A stretch of DNA of 64,000 nucleotides from Actinophytocola algeriensis (GCF_014203735.1 NZ_JACHJQ010000002.1:805224-869223), one strand, 5' to 3'; counted from the stretch's first letter, positions 34,846 to 43,498 are shown. The notes: a model not told the origin generated them from the letters alone. Translations and numbers: made by a program.

Positions 34846-36117
34846 ATGGCCGACCCCACGGGCCGCAAGGCCGTCGCCGCCGTCTGGCGGATCGAGTCCG
34901 CGCGGATCGTCGGTGCGCTCGCGCGCTACACCGGTGACTTCGCGCTCGCCGAGGACCTGGCACAGGAAGCACTCGCGGAGGCACTCGTGAACTGGCCGCG
35001 CGACGGGGTGCCGCACAACCCGGCGGGGTGGCTGCTGACCGTCGGCAGGCGGCGCGCGATCGACGCGTTCCGCCGCCGGTCCGCCCTCGACGAGAGGTAC
35101 GCCGCCTTCGCCCGCGACCTGGGTGAAGGCGGCACCTACTCGGGGAATGCGCAGGACAGCGGCGACGAGCCGTGGGATCCGGACCAGATCGACGACGACG
35201 TGCTCGCGCTGATGTTCGTCTCCTGCCACCCCGTGCTGTCGCGGGAGGCGCGGGTGGCGCTCACGCTGCGGGTGGTCGGCGGCCTCACGAGCGACGAGAT
35301 CGCCAGGGCGTTCCTCGTCCCGACCGCCACCGTGCAGGCCCGCATCACCCGCGCGAAGAAGACGCTCGGCGCGGCCAGGGTGCCGTTCGCGGTGCCGACG
35401 GGCCAGGAGCGGACCGAGCGGCTGGGGTCGGTGCTCAGCGCGATCTACGTGATCTTCACGGAGGGCTCGTCGGCCAGCTCGGGTGACGACCTGATCCGGT
35501 TCGACCTCGCGGGCGAGGCACAGCGCCTCGCCCGCGTGCTCGCCCGGCTGGTGCCGGACGAACCGGAGGTCCACGGCCTGCTGGCGTTGCTCGAGCTGAC
35601 CGCGGCGCGCTTCCCCGCCCGCACCGGTCCCGACGGGGAGCCGGTGCTGCTGGAACACCAGGACCGCGACCGCTGGGACCGGGCCGCGATCCGCCGCGGC
35701 CGCGCCGCCCTGGCCCGCGCGGAGAAGGCGGGCCGCGGTCTGGGCGCCTACGGGCTGCAGGCGGCGATCGCCGAGTGCCACGCCGTGGCGGCGTCCGTCG
35801 AGGACACGGTCTGGGAGCGGGTCGTGCTGCTCTACGAGGCGCTGGGCAGGCTGGCGCCGTCGCCGGTGGTCGATCTCAACCGCGCGGTGGCGGTCTCCAT
35901 GGCCAAGGGCCCGGCGGCGGCGCTGACCATCGTGGACGAGCTGGCGGCGGCGGGTTCGCTCGCGAACTCGCACCTGCTGCCGACCGTCCGCGGCGAACTG
36001 CTCACCCGCATGGGCCGCGCCGCGCAGGCACGCGCCGAGTTCGAGGACGCCATCCGCTTGTGTGGCAACGAACGCGAGCGCACGGTGCTGGTGCGCAAGC
36101 TCGCCGGCTTGGACTGA
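34846..36117 (+). CDS. ECF-family sigma factor, ECF42 group
   Basis: 423 residues. Sigma-2 region (RIVGALARYTGDFALAEDLAQEALAEAL, GWLLTVGRRRAIDAFRRR) and sigma-4 region (LTLRVVGGLTSDEIARAFLVPTATVQARITRAKK) are followed by a C-terminal extension of about 200 residues with TPR-like helices (GLLALLELTAAR, VDLNRAVAVSMAKGPAAAL). This long extension and the DGPF neighbour are diagnostic of ECF42; no anti-sigma gene is present, as is usual for the group. Confidence 0.93.
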   Translation: MADPTGRKAVAAVWRIESARIVGALARYTGDFALAEDLAQEALAEALVNWPRDGVPHNPAGWLLTVGRRRAIDAFRRRSALDERYAAFARDLGEGGTYSGNAQDSGDEPWDPDQIDDDVLALMFVSCHPVLSREARVALTLRVVGGLTSDEIARAFLVPTATVQARITRAKKTLGAARVPFAVPTGQERTERLGSVLSAIYVIFTEGSSASSGDDLIRFDLAGEAQRLARVLARLVPDEPEVHGLLALLELTAARFPARTGPDGEPVLLEHQDRDRWDRAAIRRGRAALARAEKAGRGLGAYGLQAAIAECHAVAASVEDTVWERVVLLYEALGRLAPSPVVDLNRAVAVSMAKGPAAALTIVDELAAAGSLANSHLLPTVRGELLTRMGRAAQARAEFEDAIRLCGNERERTVLVRKLAGLD

Positions 36118-36176
36118 CGCGTCGCGTTCCGCGTGCGCCGCCGGTCCGTGCGCTGCCCACCGGTGCGGGAACGCGC

Positions 36177-36397
36177 CTACGCGCCACCACCGGGTTTGTC
36201 GAGCCAGGCCGTGGTCGCGCCGTCGGACCTCGCGGTGCCGGACACCGGAAACCCATGTCGCGCAGGTGTTCCTCGGCACCGCGGTCGGTGGTGCCGCCGA
36301 GGTAGTGGCTCACCAGCAGGCGGCCGGGTGCGAGGTCGACGCCGTACGGCTCGATCGCCGGGCCCCGTTCCGCGGCCCACTCCCGTGCCGGCTCCAT
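36177..36397 (-). pseudogene. Possible small frameshifted coding remnant
   Basis: On the minus strand a coding-like frame from about ATG 36397 reads MEPAREWAAERG, then VDLAPGRLLVSHYLGGTT, and EEHLRDMGF. It then continues sensibly only in another frame as PVSGTARSDGATTAWLDKPG before TAG at 36177. Adding one base near GGGTTTCC (about 36252) joins them into about 73 residues. No family was recognised and no good ribosome-binding site is visible. Confidence 0.35.
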
Positions 36398-36520
36398 CAG
36401 CAAACCGTTGGCGCAGCGGTGGCGGTCACGTTCGGCCTTCCGGTGCGGAGGTCGCGACGGAACAACCCGGCGAGCCACCCCGCGGTGAACCTTTCGTCCC
36501 GCTGTGGACGTGCACGGGAC

Positions 36521-37042
36521 GTGAGGCCACACATCGATCCCGAGGTCGTCGGGGAAGCCGCGCTCATCGTGCGGACCGACTACTCCGACGACGCGACCTG
36601 GCAGGACGTCATCGCGATGCTCGACGCCGAGCACCCGCTCGGCTTCCGGCCGGACAACCACGTCGTCGACGACCCCGCCTGGGCGGGTGCGACCGCCGAC
36701 GAGGTGCTGGCCACCGCCCCGGCCGAGAACGGCGTCGTGTTCCTCGCCGACGCGGTGACCATGCGGTCGCCGCACCCGCTGCTGGCCGTGAACACGGTGA
36801 CCCGCGACCTGTGCGAGGACGACTACGAGTTCGACTACGAGATGAGCCACGGCCGCGAGTTCCGCGTCCTGCCCGCCGGGGTCGCGGACGTGGCCGTCAA
36901 CCTGCTGATCGCGAACACCGACTTCCCGGACTTCGCCGCCACCGCGGCCGCCGACCCCGACGGCTGCTACCGCGGCGTGGCCGCCCACCCGAAGGGCCAG
37001 GTGGCACTGGCCGCACTGCGCGACTTCCTCCGCGGCGGGTAG
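36521..37042 (+). CDS. DUF6924-like hypothetical protein
   Basis: About 173 residues from GTG 36521; GTG 36485 is an in-frame alternative and neither has a strong ribosome-binding site. AALIVRTDYSDDATWQDVIAML, VDDPAWAGATADEVLA and VNLLIANTDFPDFAATAAADPDGCYRG resemble a small actinobacterial family that I recall as DUF6924. No catalytic motif is obvious; it is probably cytosolic. Confidence 0.7.
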   Translation: MRPHIDPEVVGEAALIVRTDYSDDATWQDVIAMLDAEHPLGFRPDNHVVDDPAWAGATADEVLATAPAENGVVFLADAVTMRSPHPLLAVNTVTRDLCEDDYEFDYEMSHGREFRVLPAGVADVAVNLLIANTDFPDFAATAAADPDGCYRGVAAHPKGQVALAALRDFLRGG

Positions 37043-37116
37043 GTGTCCCGGGTTCGTCTCCTGGTGGTCGTCCTCGTCCACACAGTGCGCACGGCCTGCC
37101 GCCGAGCGGGTGGGGC

Positions 37117-37392
37117 TCAGCCGAGCACGTCCACCCAGCCACCCGAGCGCCAGTAGACACCGTCCGCACGGCTGAGGAGCCCTTCGTCGACGAGGTGGCG
37201 GCGCACCGCGACGTGGTCGGTCTCGCCGCCCGCGCACCACGCGCGGAGCACGACGTCGACCTCCTTCTCCGGGAACCGGCGTCCCGGCTCGAACGACAGC
37301 GCGAGGTGCGCCAGCACAACCCGCCGCTTCGACTGACGTGCGGGCAGGCGCAGCAGCCGCCCGTCGGACACGAACCCACGCAAACCGTCCAC
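37117..37392 (-). CDS. DUF2087-domain protein
   Basis: About 91 residues from GTG 37392 (weak AAGG upstream). GRLLRLPARQSKRRVVLAHLALSFEPGRRFPEKEVDVVL, DHVAVRRHLVDEGLLSRADGVYWRSGGW is the DUF2087 winged-helix-like domain. In many relatives this domain is fused to an ArsR-type helix-turn-helix; here it stands alone. It is divergent from the VanX operon and may regulate it through the repeats at 37444-37490; that is inference. Confidence 0.75.
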   Translation of the reverse strand: MDGLRGFVSDGRLLRLPARQSKRRVVLAHLALSFEPGRRFPEKEVDVVLRAWCAGGETDHVAVRRHLVDEGLLSRADGVYWRSGGWVDVLG

Positions 37393-37443
37393 CCGGGAAC
37401 CTTGGCCGCGGGCGGGACCTGCTCGCAACCGAAAATCCGGTTC

Positions 37444-37541
37444 TCGGCCGATCGGCCATTCGCGGCGCGGCGGAATCGGCCGTTCGGCCAGTCGGCCGGT
37501 CCTTCCGGACGACTCGGCGGCGGGGGCCGCGTTCCTAGCAT
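37444..37541 (+). promoter_or_regulatory. Operator pair and leaderless promoter of the VanX operon
   Basis: TCGGCCGATCGGCCA (37444-37458) and TCGGCCGTTCGGCCA (37476-37490) are near-identical palindromic 15-mers 32 bp apart. A third TCGGCC follows at 37492. TAGCAT (37536-37541) lies 7 nt before ATG 37549. This is consistent with a regulated leaderless transcript. Confidence 0.55.
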
Positions 37542-37548
37542 CGGCGGC

Positions 37549-38160
37549 ATGACGATCTTGCTGTCCGATCCCGTCGTCCACGCGATCCGCGTGCGTGACA
37601 ACGGCGACCCGCTGGTGGCCCTGCCCTTCGCGCCCGGCGTGCTCGTGCGGGCCGGCCTCGCCGACCGGTTGACCGGTGCGCGTGCGGCGCTGCCCGCAGG
37701 CCTGGACCTGCGGGTCATCGAGGGCCACCGGAGCCGCACCGACCAGCGCGCCATCATCGACGAGTACTCGGCGCGGCTCCGGGTGCTGCACCCGCTGGCG
37801 GACGAGGTCGAACTGACCCGGCTGTACAGCCGCTTCGTCGCGCCGGTCGCGGTCGCGCCGCACGTCGCGGGCGCGGCGGTCGACCTGACGCTGGTCGACG
37901 ACGCGGGCGCCGAGCTGTGGATGGGGACGCCGGTCGACGCCACCCCGGAAGAGAGCGACGGCGCGTGCTTATTCGGCGCCGACGTGGATCCGGCCGCCCG
38001 TCGCAACAGGACGGTCCTCGCGCAGGTGCTCACCGGCGCCGGTCTCGTCAACTACCCCACCGAGTGGTGGCACTGGTCCTACGGCGACCGGTACTGGGCG
38101 CTCATGACGGGCGCCGACCACGCCGTGTACGGGCCCGTCGAGGACACGGTGCCGGCATGA
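37549..38160 (+). CDS. VanX-like D-alanyl-D-alanine dipeptidase
   Basis: 203 residues, the normal VanX length. Zinc ligands are all present: His105 and Asp112 in PHVAGAAVDL, and Glu172...His175 in EWWHW. The Arg of the substrate site is in VIEGHRSRTDQ. There is no signal peptide, so it acts in the cytosol on D-Ala-D-Ala. It is the first gene of an operon with a racemase, a ligase and an acyltransferase, all with 4-nt overlaps. Confidence 0.93.
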   Translation: MTILLSDPVVHAIRVRDNGDPLVALPFAPGVLVRAGLADRLTGARAALPAGLDLRVIEGHRSRTDQRAIIDEYSARLRVLHPLADEVELTRLYSRFVAPVAVAPHVAGAAVDLTLVDDAGAELWMGTPVDATPEESDGACLFGADVDPAARRNRTVLAQVLTGAGLVNYPTEWWHWSYGDRYWALMTGADHAVYGPVEDTVPA

Positions 38161-39272
38161 CCGCGGTCGCCACCCGGGTCCGCACACCGACGCTGGAGAT
38201 CGACCTGTCGGCGGTCGCCGCCAACACACGCCGGTTCGTCCGGGCGACGGCGTCCTCGTCGGCCGAGGTGATGGCGGTGGTGAAGGCGGACGGGTTCGGG
38301 CACGGGCTCGCCGACGTGGCCAGGACCGCGGTCGACAGCGGCGCGACGTGGCTCGGCGTCACGTCGGTCGCCGAGGGTGTCGCGGTCCGCGAGTCCGGTG
38401 TGGACGTGCCGGTGCTGAGCTGGCTGAACCCGGTGGACGTGGACGTCGAGACGGCTGCGCGCCACCGGATCGACCTGGCGGTGCCGGGCGTGCGCCACCT
38501 GGCGGCGATCGCCGCGGCCGGTGCCGGGGCGCGGGTGCACCTGCAGCTGGACACGGGCATGGCCCGCGACGGCGCGGCCGAGGACGAGTGGCGGGCGCTG
38601 ATGCGCGCGGCCCGGCGGGCGGAGGCCGCCGGGGACGTGACGGTCGTCGGCGTGATGGGGCACCTGGCGATGGCCGGGGAATCCGGGCACCCGGCCAACA
38701 AACAGGGACTGCTGGCACTGCTCAACGGGGTGGAGCTGGCCGAGCAGGCCGGGTTGCGCCCGGTGGTCCGGCACCTGGCCGCGACCGCCGCCACGCTGAC
38801 CGACCCGGCCACGCACCTGGACGTGGTGCGGGTCGGCGCCGGGCTGGTGGGGATCGACCCGTCGGGCACCACCCGGCTGTGCACCGCGCTGCGGCTGACC
38901 GCGCCGGTGGTGCAGGTGCGGCGGGTGGCGGCCGGAGTGGGCGTCGGGTACGGGCACACGCACGTGACCGACCGCGCCACCACCCTCGCGCTGCTGCCCA
39001 TCGGGTACGCCGACGGGCTCCCCCGCGTCGCGTCGGGCCGGGCGCACGTGCTGGTGGCGGGGCTGCGGCGGCCTGTGGTCGGGGTGATCTCGATGGACCA
39101 GACGGTGGTGGACCTGGGTGACCACGTGGTCGAGCCGGGAGCGGAGGCGGTGGTGTTCGGGCCGGGGGACGACGGCGAACCGACGGTCGCCGACTGGGCG
39201 AGGTGGGCGGGGACCATCCCGCACGAGATCGTGACCGGCATCGGTCACCGGGTGGAACGGAGTGTGCGGTGA
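38157..39272 (+). CDS. PLP-dependent alanine (or serine) racemase
   Basis: 371 residues from ATG 38157, overlapping the VanX stop. PLP lysine Lys43 is in VVKADGFGHG and the second-base Tyr265 in GVGYGHTHVT. Two departures from textbook alanine racemase are visible: Phe47 where the usual motif has Tyr (AYGHG), and His356 in TIPHEIVTG where the usual motif is YEI. The latter position is Asn in VanT serine racemases. Specificity for Ala or Ser is therefore uncertain. Confidence 0.9.
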   Translation: MTAVATRVRTPTLEIDLSAVAANTRRFVRATASSSAEVMAVVKADGFGHGLADVARTAVDSGATWLGVTSVAEGVAVRESGVDVPVLSWLNPVDVDVETAARHRIDLAVPGVRHLAAIAAAGAGARVHLQLDTGMARDGAAEDEWRALMRAARRAEAAGDVTVVGVMGHLAMAGESGHPANKQGLLALLNGVELAEQAGLRPVVRHLAATAATLTDPATHLDVVRVGAGLVGIDPSGTTRLCTALRLTAPVVQVRRVAAGVGVGYGHTHVTDRATTLALLPIGYADGLPRVASGRAHVLVAGLRRPVVGVISMDQTVVDLGDHVVEPGAEAVVFGPGDDGEPTVADWARWAGTIPHEIVTGIGHRVERSVR

Positions 39273-40225
39273 GCGGGCGTACGAGGGTGGCCGTGGTGGG
39301 CGGCGGGCAGAACTGCGAGCACGACGTGTCCCTGGCCTCGGCGGCGTCGGTGCGGGCGGCGCTCGACCCAGCCGTCTACGAGCCGGTGGCGCTGACGATC
39401 GGCCGCGACGGGCGCTGGCTCGACGGCGACGAGCCGCTCGGGCTCTCCCCCGCGATGAGCCTCGCGGCCGCGCTCCAGGTCCTCGCCACGTGCGACGTGG
39501 TCCTGCCGCTGGTGCACGGGCCACGCGGCGAGGACGGGGCACTCGCCGCGCTGTGCGACCTCGCGGGCCTCCCGTACGTGGGGTCGCCGCTGCGGGCGGG
39601 TGCGCTCGCGATGGACAAGCACGCGACCAAGCTGGTGGCCGAGTCCGCCGGGGTGCGCACCGCACGGGGCAGGCTCGTCACCTCGGCCGCCGGGGTGGTG
39701 TTCGACGGGCCGGTGGTGGTGAAGCCGGTCGCCGCCGGGTCGAGTTTCGGGGTGGCGCTGGTGGAGCGCGAGGAGGACCTCGGGGACGCGCTGCTGGCGG
39801 CGCTCGAACTGGACGACCGGGTGCTGGTGGAGGAGGTCGTGGCAGGCCGGGAGATCGACGTGGCCGTGCTCGACGAGCCGGGCGGTGGGCACCGCACCGG
39901 GCCGCCGCTGGAGATCGTCGTCGGCGGCGGGCTGTTCGACACCACGACCAAGTACGACGGCAGCGCCACGTTCGTGATCCCGGCCCGCCTCACCGACACC
40001 GAGACCAAGGCGCTGACCGACGCGGCGCTGCGCGTGTACGAGGCACTCGGCTGCCGGGGCCTCGCGCGGGTCGACTTCTTCCTCACCGCGGACGGGCCGG
40101 TGCTCAACGAGGTCAACACGATGCCGGGGATGACGGCCGCGTCGCAGGTGCCGAAGATGTTCGCCGCCGACGGGCTCACCTATCCGGAGCTGCTGGACCT
40201 GCTCGTGCTGGCGGCGCGCCGGTGA
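39269..40225 (+). CDS. D-alanine--D-alanine (or D-Ser) ligase
   Basis: 318 residues from GTG 39269, overlapping the racemase stop. It has an ATP-grasp fold: VAVVGGGQNCEHDVSLASAASV at the N-terminus, VVVKPVAAGSSFGVALV, and C-terminal FFLTADGPVLNEVNTMPGMT. The omega-loop region reads GGLFDTTTKYDGSATFVIPA, with the KY of D-Ala-D-Ala or D-Ala-D-Ser ligases rather than the His of VanA-type depsipeptide ligases. It probably supplies dipeptide for a peptidoglycan precursor. Confidence 0.93.
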   Translation: MSGRTRVAVVGGGQNCEHDVSLASAASVRAALDPAVYEPVALTIGRDGRWLDGDEPLGLSPAMSLAAALQVLATCDVVLPLVHGPRGEDGALAALCDLAGLPYVGSPLRAGALAMDKHATKLVAESAGVRTARGRLVTSAAGVVFDGPVVVKPVAAGSSFGVALVEREEDLGDALLAALELDDRVLVEEVVAGREIDVAVLDEPGGGHRTGPPLEIVVGGGLFDTTTKYDGSATFVIPARLTDTETKALTDAALRVYEALGCRGLARVDFFLTADGPVLNEVNTMPGMTAASQVPKMFAADGLTYPELLDLLVLAARR

Positions 40226-41220
40226 GTGTCCCGAGTGGACGGATCGCGGGCCTGGACGTGGTGCGGGGCATCGCGATCCTGCTCGTGGTGTCGCGGCACG
40301 CGGTCCCCGACGTGTTCGGGGGCGCGGGTGTCGTGGGCGTGGTCATGTTCTTCACGCTCAGCGGGTACCTGATCACCGGGGTGCTGGCCACGGAGCTGAC
40401 GAGGACCGGCCGCGTCGACTTCCGGCGGTTCTACCTGCGCCGGGCCCGGCGGCTGCTGCCTGCGCTGGTGGCGCTGGTCGTCGTGTTCGCGGGCGTGACG
40501 CTGGTGTTCGACCCGCTCGGCGACCGCGACCGGCTGCCCGCGACGGTCGCCGTGCTGCTGACGTTCACCGGCAACCTGCCGGTCGCCGACACGAGCGCGG
40601 CCGCGTTCCACTCGTGGACCCTCGCCACCGAGGAGCAGTTCTACCTGCTGTGGCCCGCGTTGCTGGCGTTCGCGTGGGTCCGCGGCCGGGTCGGTGCCGC
40701 GCTCGTGGCCACCTCGGTCGCCGCGCTGGCGGCGTGCGTCGCGGTGCTGGTGTGGCTGTGGCCCCACGCCGACAACGCCTACGTGCTGCCCACGTCGTGG
40801 TTCGTGTGCTTCGTGATCGGCGCGGCGACCCGGCTGCGCGGCGACGCGGCCCGCGTGCCGACCGCGCTGGTGCCGCTGATGCTCGCCGCGCTGGTGGCGC
40901 TGTCGGTCGTGCCGCTGCGCGGCCACGCGCTGACTTACCTGGTCGCGGGCCCGGCCGTCGCGTGCTTCACGGCGGTGCTGCTGCTGGCGTGGTCGCGGTG
41001 GCGGGAGCCGGGCAACGGGATCGCCCGCGCGCTGGCGGCGCTGGGTGTCGTGTCGTACGGGGCCTACCTGTGGAACTACCCGCTGACGCTGTGGCTGCGC
41101 CCGGACCTCGGCGCGGTCGCGGGCCCGCTCGCCGCGGGGCTGACGATCGTGGCCGCAGCCCTGTCCTGGCGGTTCGTCGAGGAGCCGGTCATGCGCAGGG
41201 CGCGTACGCGGTCACCGTGA
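40222..41220 (+). CDS. Acyltransferase family 3 membrane protein
   Basis: 332 residues from GTG 40222, overlapping the ligase stop. RIAGLDVVRGIAILLVVSRHAVP is the AT3 opening with the catalytic-type His; about nine to ten membrane helices follow, with SWTLATEEQFYLLWP and VSYGAYLWNYPLTLWL. It would O-acylate an envelope glycan. The same domain is fused to the racemase in VanT of VanC/VanG operons; here the two are separate genes in one operon. Confidence 0.9.
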   Translation: MSVPSGRIAGLDVVRGIAILLVVSRHAVPDVFGGAGVVGVVMFFTLSGYLITGVLATELTRTGRVDFRRFYLRRARRLLPALVALVVVFAGVTLVFDPLGDRDRLPATVAVLLTFTGNLPVADTSAAAFHSWTLATEEQFYLLWPALLAFAWVRGRVGAALVATSVAALAACVAVLVWLWPHADNAYVLPTSWFVCFVIGAATRLRGDAARVPTALVPLMLAALVALSVVPLRGHALTYLVAGPAVACFTAVLLLAWSRWREPGNGIARALAALGVVSYGAYLWNYPLTLWLRPDLGAVAGPLAAGLTIVAAALSWRFVEEPVMRRARTRSP

Positions 41221-42096
41221 CGTGCCGCCGGTCTGCTCGTGGATCCAGTCGGCCACCACGTCGACCCGCGCGACGATCTCCAGCCCCGGCTGCGGGCACG
41301 GCGGCCCGGTGTTGACGACGGCCACCAGCGTGCCGGTGCGGTCGTCGTCGGAGACGAAGAACGGCGCGCCCGAGTCCTCGGGGCACGGGGTGTTCTCCAC
41401 GGTCCGCTCCCCCACCGACGCGGTCTCCAGGGTGGTCGACCCGATGCTCGAGACCGTGAACCGCCCGCGTTTGAGGAAGGTCGACGGGCCGGGCACGGTC
41501 GCGGACAGCGAGCCCCAGCCCGCGAACCGCAGCGGTGCGCCGACCGGGGGCGGTGCCCCGGCGACGGTCAGCGGCTCGACGCCGGTGACGGGAGCGCTGA
41601 GCTTCACCACGGCGAAGTCGTTGACGGGTGACTGCCGGACGTCCACGACCCGCGCGACGTGACCGCCGGGGTCGGTGTCCTTCAGCTTCCCGATGGTCAC
41701 CGTCATCGTGTACGGCGGCGGCCCGCCGATCCGCCTGTCGTCCAGGTCGTGGAAGCAGTGCCCGGCGGTGGCCACCCACAGGGGCGCGATCAGCGCACCG
41801 CTGCACGCGCCGCTGCGCACCCCGCCACCCGGCACGGGGATGTCCTGCGAAGTCAGCTTCGCGTTGAAGGGCAGCACCGGGCTGGGCGCCGGTGGCGGTG
41901 GGGTGGTCTTGGCCTGCGCGGTGGTGGGTGGGGCGGGCACACCGACGGTCGTGGCCGCCCTGCCCGGCACCGGCAGCCCCGCGGCACGCAGCTCACCAGC
42001 GCCGACGTAGGCGAACGTGACCCCGGCACCCACGACGACACCGACCGCCAGCGCCGCCAGCCGTCCTCCCGATCTGGTCCTCACACACTGGATCAC
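41212..42096 (-). CDS. Membrane-anchored trypsin-like serine protease (S1)
   Basis: About 294 residues from GTG 42096 (GTG 42084 is equally plausible; no clear ribosome-binding site). An N-terminal hydrophobic anchor (LAALAVGVVVGAGVTFAYVG) and a Pro/Thr-rich linker precede the chymotrypsin fold. Triad: His in ATAGHCF, Asp in VNDFAVVKL, Ser in CPEDSGAPFF. EDSGAP replaces the usual GDSGGP but keeps the Ser. It overlaps the acyltransferase 3' end by 9 nt (convergent). Confidence 0.88.
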   Translation of the reverse strand: MIQCVRTRSGGRLAALAVGVVVGAGVTFAYVGAGELRAAGLPVPGRAATTVGVPAPPTTAQAKTTPPPPAPSPVLPFNAKLTSQDIPVPGGGVRSGACSGALIAPLWVATAGHCFHDLDDRRIGGPPPYTMTVTIGKLKDTDPGGHVARVVDVRQSPVNDFAVVKLSAPVTGVEPLTVAGAPPPVGAPLRFAGWGSLSATVPGPSTFLKRGRFTVSSIGSTTLETASVGERTVENTPCPEDSGAPFFVSDDDRTGTLVAVVNTGPPCPQPGLEIVARVDVVADWIHEQTGGTSR

Positions 42097-42236
42097 GGAT
42101 GCGAGAGCGAAACGGTTGCGGATCTGCACAGTTCGGTCACGGAAAAGTGTCACCCTCGATTGCGATATACGTACGTTGCGCGATGTTTCGCGGCTCCCGC
42201 CGAGGCACGCTGAGCCGGCATGCTCGGAGGTTGACA

Positions 42237-42485
42237 ATGGATGACAGAACCCTCCACGCGCTGGCCTTGGTCGCGGCCGGTGACGTGGAGTTCCACACCG
42301 GTGCGTGGGGTGGTCCGGCAGGCTATCGCTGGCGTGGCGTGGCAGGCGGCGGACCGATCCCGTGGCACGGAGTACTCGAGCGACTGGAGGCGAAGCACCT
42401 GATAGCGGTGGAACCGCGGCTCGGCCCACTGGAGCGGCGGGTACACGTGACACCGGACGGCGTCGCGCTGCTGGCGGCGAGCTGA
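42237..42485 (+). CDS. Small hypothetical winged-helix-like protein
   Basis: 82 residues from ATG 42237 with GGAGG 6 nt upstream. GVLERLEAKHLIAVEPRLGPLERRVHVTPDGVALL has the look of a winged-helix C-terminal half. The rest is Gly/Trp-rich. No family was recognised. It is followed by a strong terminator. Confidence 0.75.
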   Translation: MDDRTLHALALVAAGDVEFHTGAWGGPAGYRWRGVAGGGPIPWHGVLERLEAKHLIAVEPRLGPLERRVHVTPDGVALLAAS

Positions 42486-42491
42486 CCCTCC

Positions 42492-42520
42492 CGGGCCCGG
42501 CGGAACCCCCGCCGGGCCCG
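42492..42520. terminator. Bidirectional terminator
   Basis: CGGGCCCGGCGG (42492-42503) pairs perfectly with 42509-42520 across a 5-nt loop AACCC. It fills the gap between two convergent genes. Confidence 0.8.
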
Positions 42521-42521
42521 C

Positions 42522-43427
42522 TCACGCGTCACGAGCGGCGGCGCGCAGCGCGTCGGCGAGGCGGGCGGCCGGTTCGGTCAGTGGGCTGGGCAGCCGGGCG
42601 AGCATCAGGCGGCGCTGTTCTTCCGGCCCGCCGTGGACCGGGAGGACACGCACCCCGGCCGGGACGACCGAGGTGAGCGAGGCGGGCACCGTGGTGATGC
42701 CGCAGCCCGCCGCCACGAGGTTCAGCTTGGCCAGCCAGTCGCGCGCGGTGTGCGCGACCTCGGGCCGTTCGTCCAGGCCGGGCCACACGCCCATCCCCAG
42801 GTTGTCGCCCGTGCCCGCGATCCAGCGCTGCCCGTGCAGGTCGGCGACGTCGACGACGTCCCCGCGCGCGAGCGGGTGCGTCGCGGGCACGGCCACGCAC
42901 AGGCCGCGCTCGGTGAGGGTCAGCAGGTGCAGGGGCGGGGTCTCGGCGTCGGGTGGCCGGAACGGCGGCGCCGACGCCAGGAGCGCGAGGTCCAGCGTGC
43001 CCGCGCGCAGCGCGCGCACCAGCGCGGGGGTGCTGCCCTCGCGGGTGATCACCGTGATGGCCGGGTGCGTGCGGCGCAGCGCGGCCAGCGCCCTCGGCAC
43101 CAGCCCGGCACCCGCGCTCGCGAACCAGCCGAGCCGCACCGTGCCGTGCCCGTCTGGCAGGCCGGCGAGCTCCCGCGCGGCCGCGTCGACCTGGTCGACC
43201 ACGGCGGCGGCGCGGCGCACCACGACGTGGCCGGCCGGGGTCAGCCGCACGCCGTCGTGCCGCCGCTCCAGCAGCCGGGTGCCCGCCGCCCGTTCGAGCG
43301 CCGCGACCTGCCGCGAGACCGCGGACTGCGTGTACCCGAGCGCGGCCGCCGCCGCGGTCAGCGTGCCGCGCTCGGCCACCTCCCGGAACACCCGCAGCGC
43401 GGTCAGCGAGGCATCGGTGAAGGCCAT
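42522..43427 (-). CDS. LysR-family transcriptional regulator
   Basis: 301 residues. N-terminal helix-turn-helix (LRVFREVAERGTLTAAAAALGYTQSAVSRQVAALERAAGTRLLER) is followed by a LysR substrate-binding domain. It is divergent from the SDR gene at 43499 with a 71-nt gap, so it likely controls that gene and itself. Confidence 0.95.
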   Translation of the reverse strand: MAFTDASLTALRVFREVAERGTLTAAAAALGYTQSAVSRQVAALERAAGTRLLERRHDGVRLTPAGHVVVRRAAAVVDQVDAAARELAGLPDGHGTVRLGWFASAGAGLVPRALAALRRTHPAITVITREGSTPALVRALRAGTLDLALLASAPPFRPPDAETPPLHLLTLTERGLCVAVPATHPLARGDVVDVADLHGQRWIAGTGDNLGMGVWPGLDERPEVAHTARDWLAKLNLVAAGCGITTVPASLTSVVPAGVRVLPVHGGPEEQRRLMLARLPSPLTEPAARLADALRAAARDA

Positions 43428-43485
43428 GACATCCAGGAATACCAGGCGTGCGAATCTCGCGCTTCCCGCATGGCCGGTCCGCTCC

Positions 43486-43491
43486 TAGCGT
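43486..43491 (+). promoter_or_regulatory. Leaderless -10 box of the SDR gene
   Basis: TAGCGT lies 7 nt before ATG 43499, the same geometry as upstream of 37549 and 26368. The LysR site should lie just upstream in 43428-43485; no clear T-N11-A palindrome was picked out. Confidence 0.45.
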
Positions 43492-43498
43492 CGGTGGC

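Noticed and set aside
36133-37548. N-terminal extension of the VanX gene upstream of 37549
   Set aside because: The extension has no similarity to VanX and crosses another gene; ATG 37549 gives the normal family length and has a -10 box 7 nt upstream.
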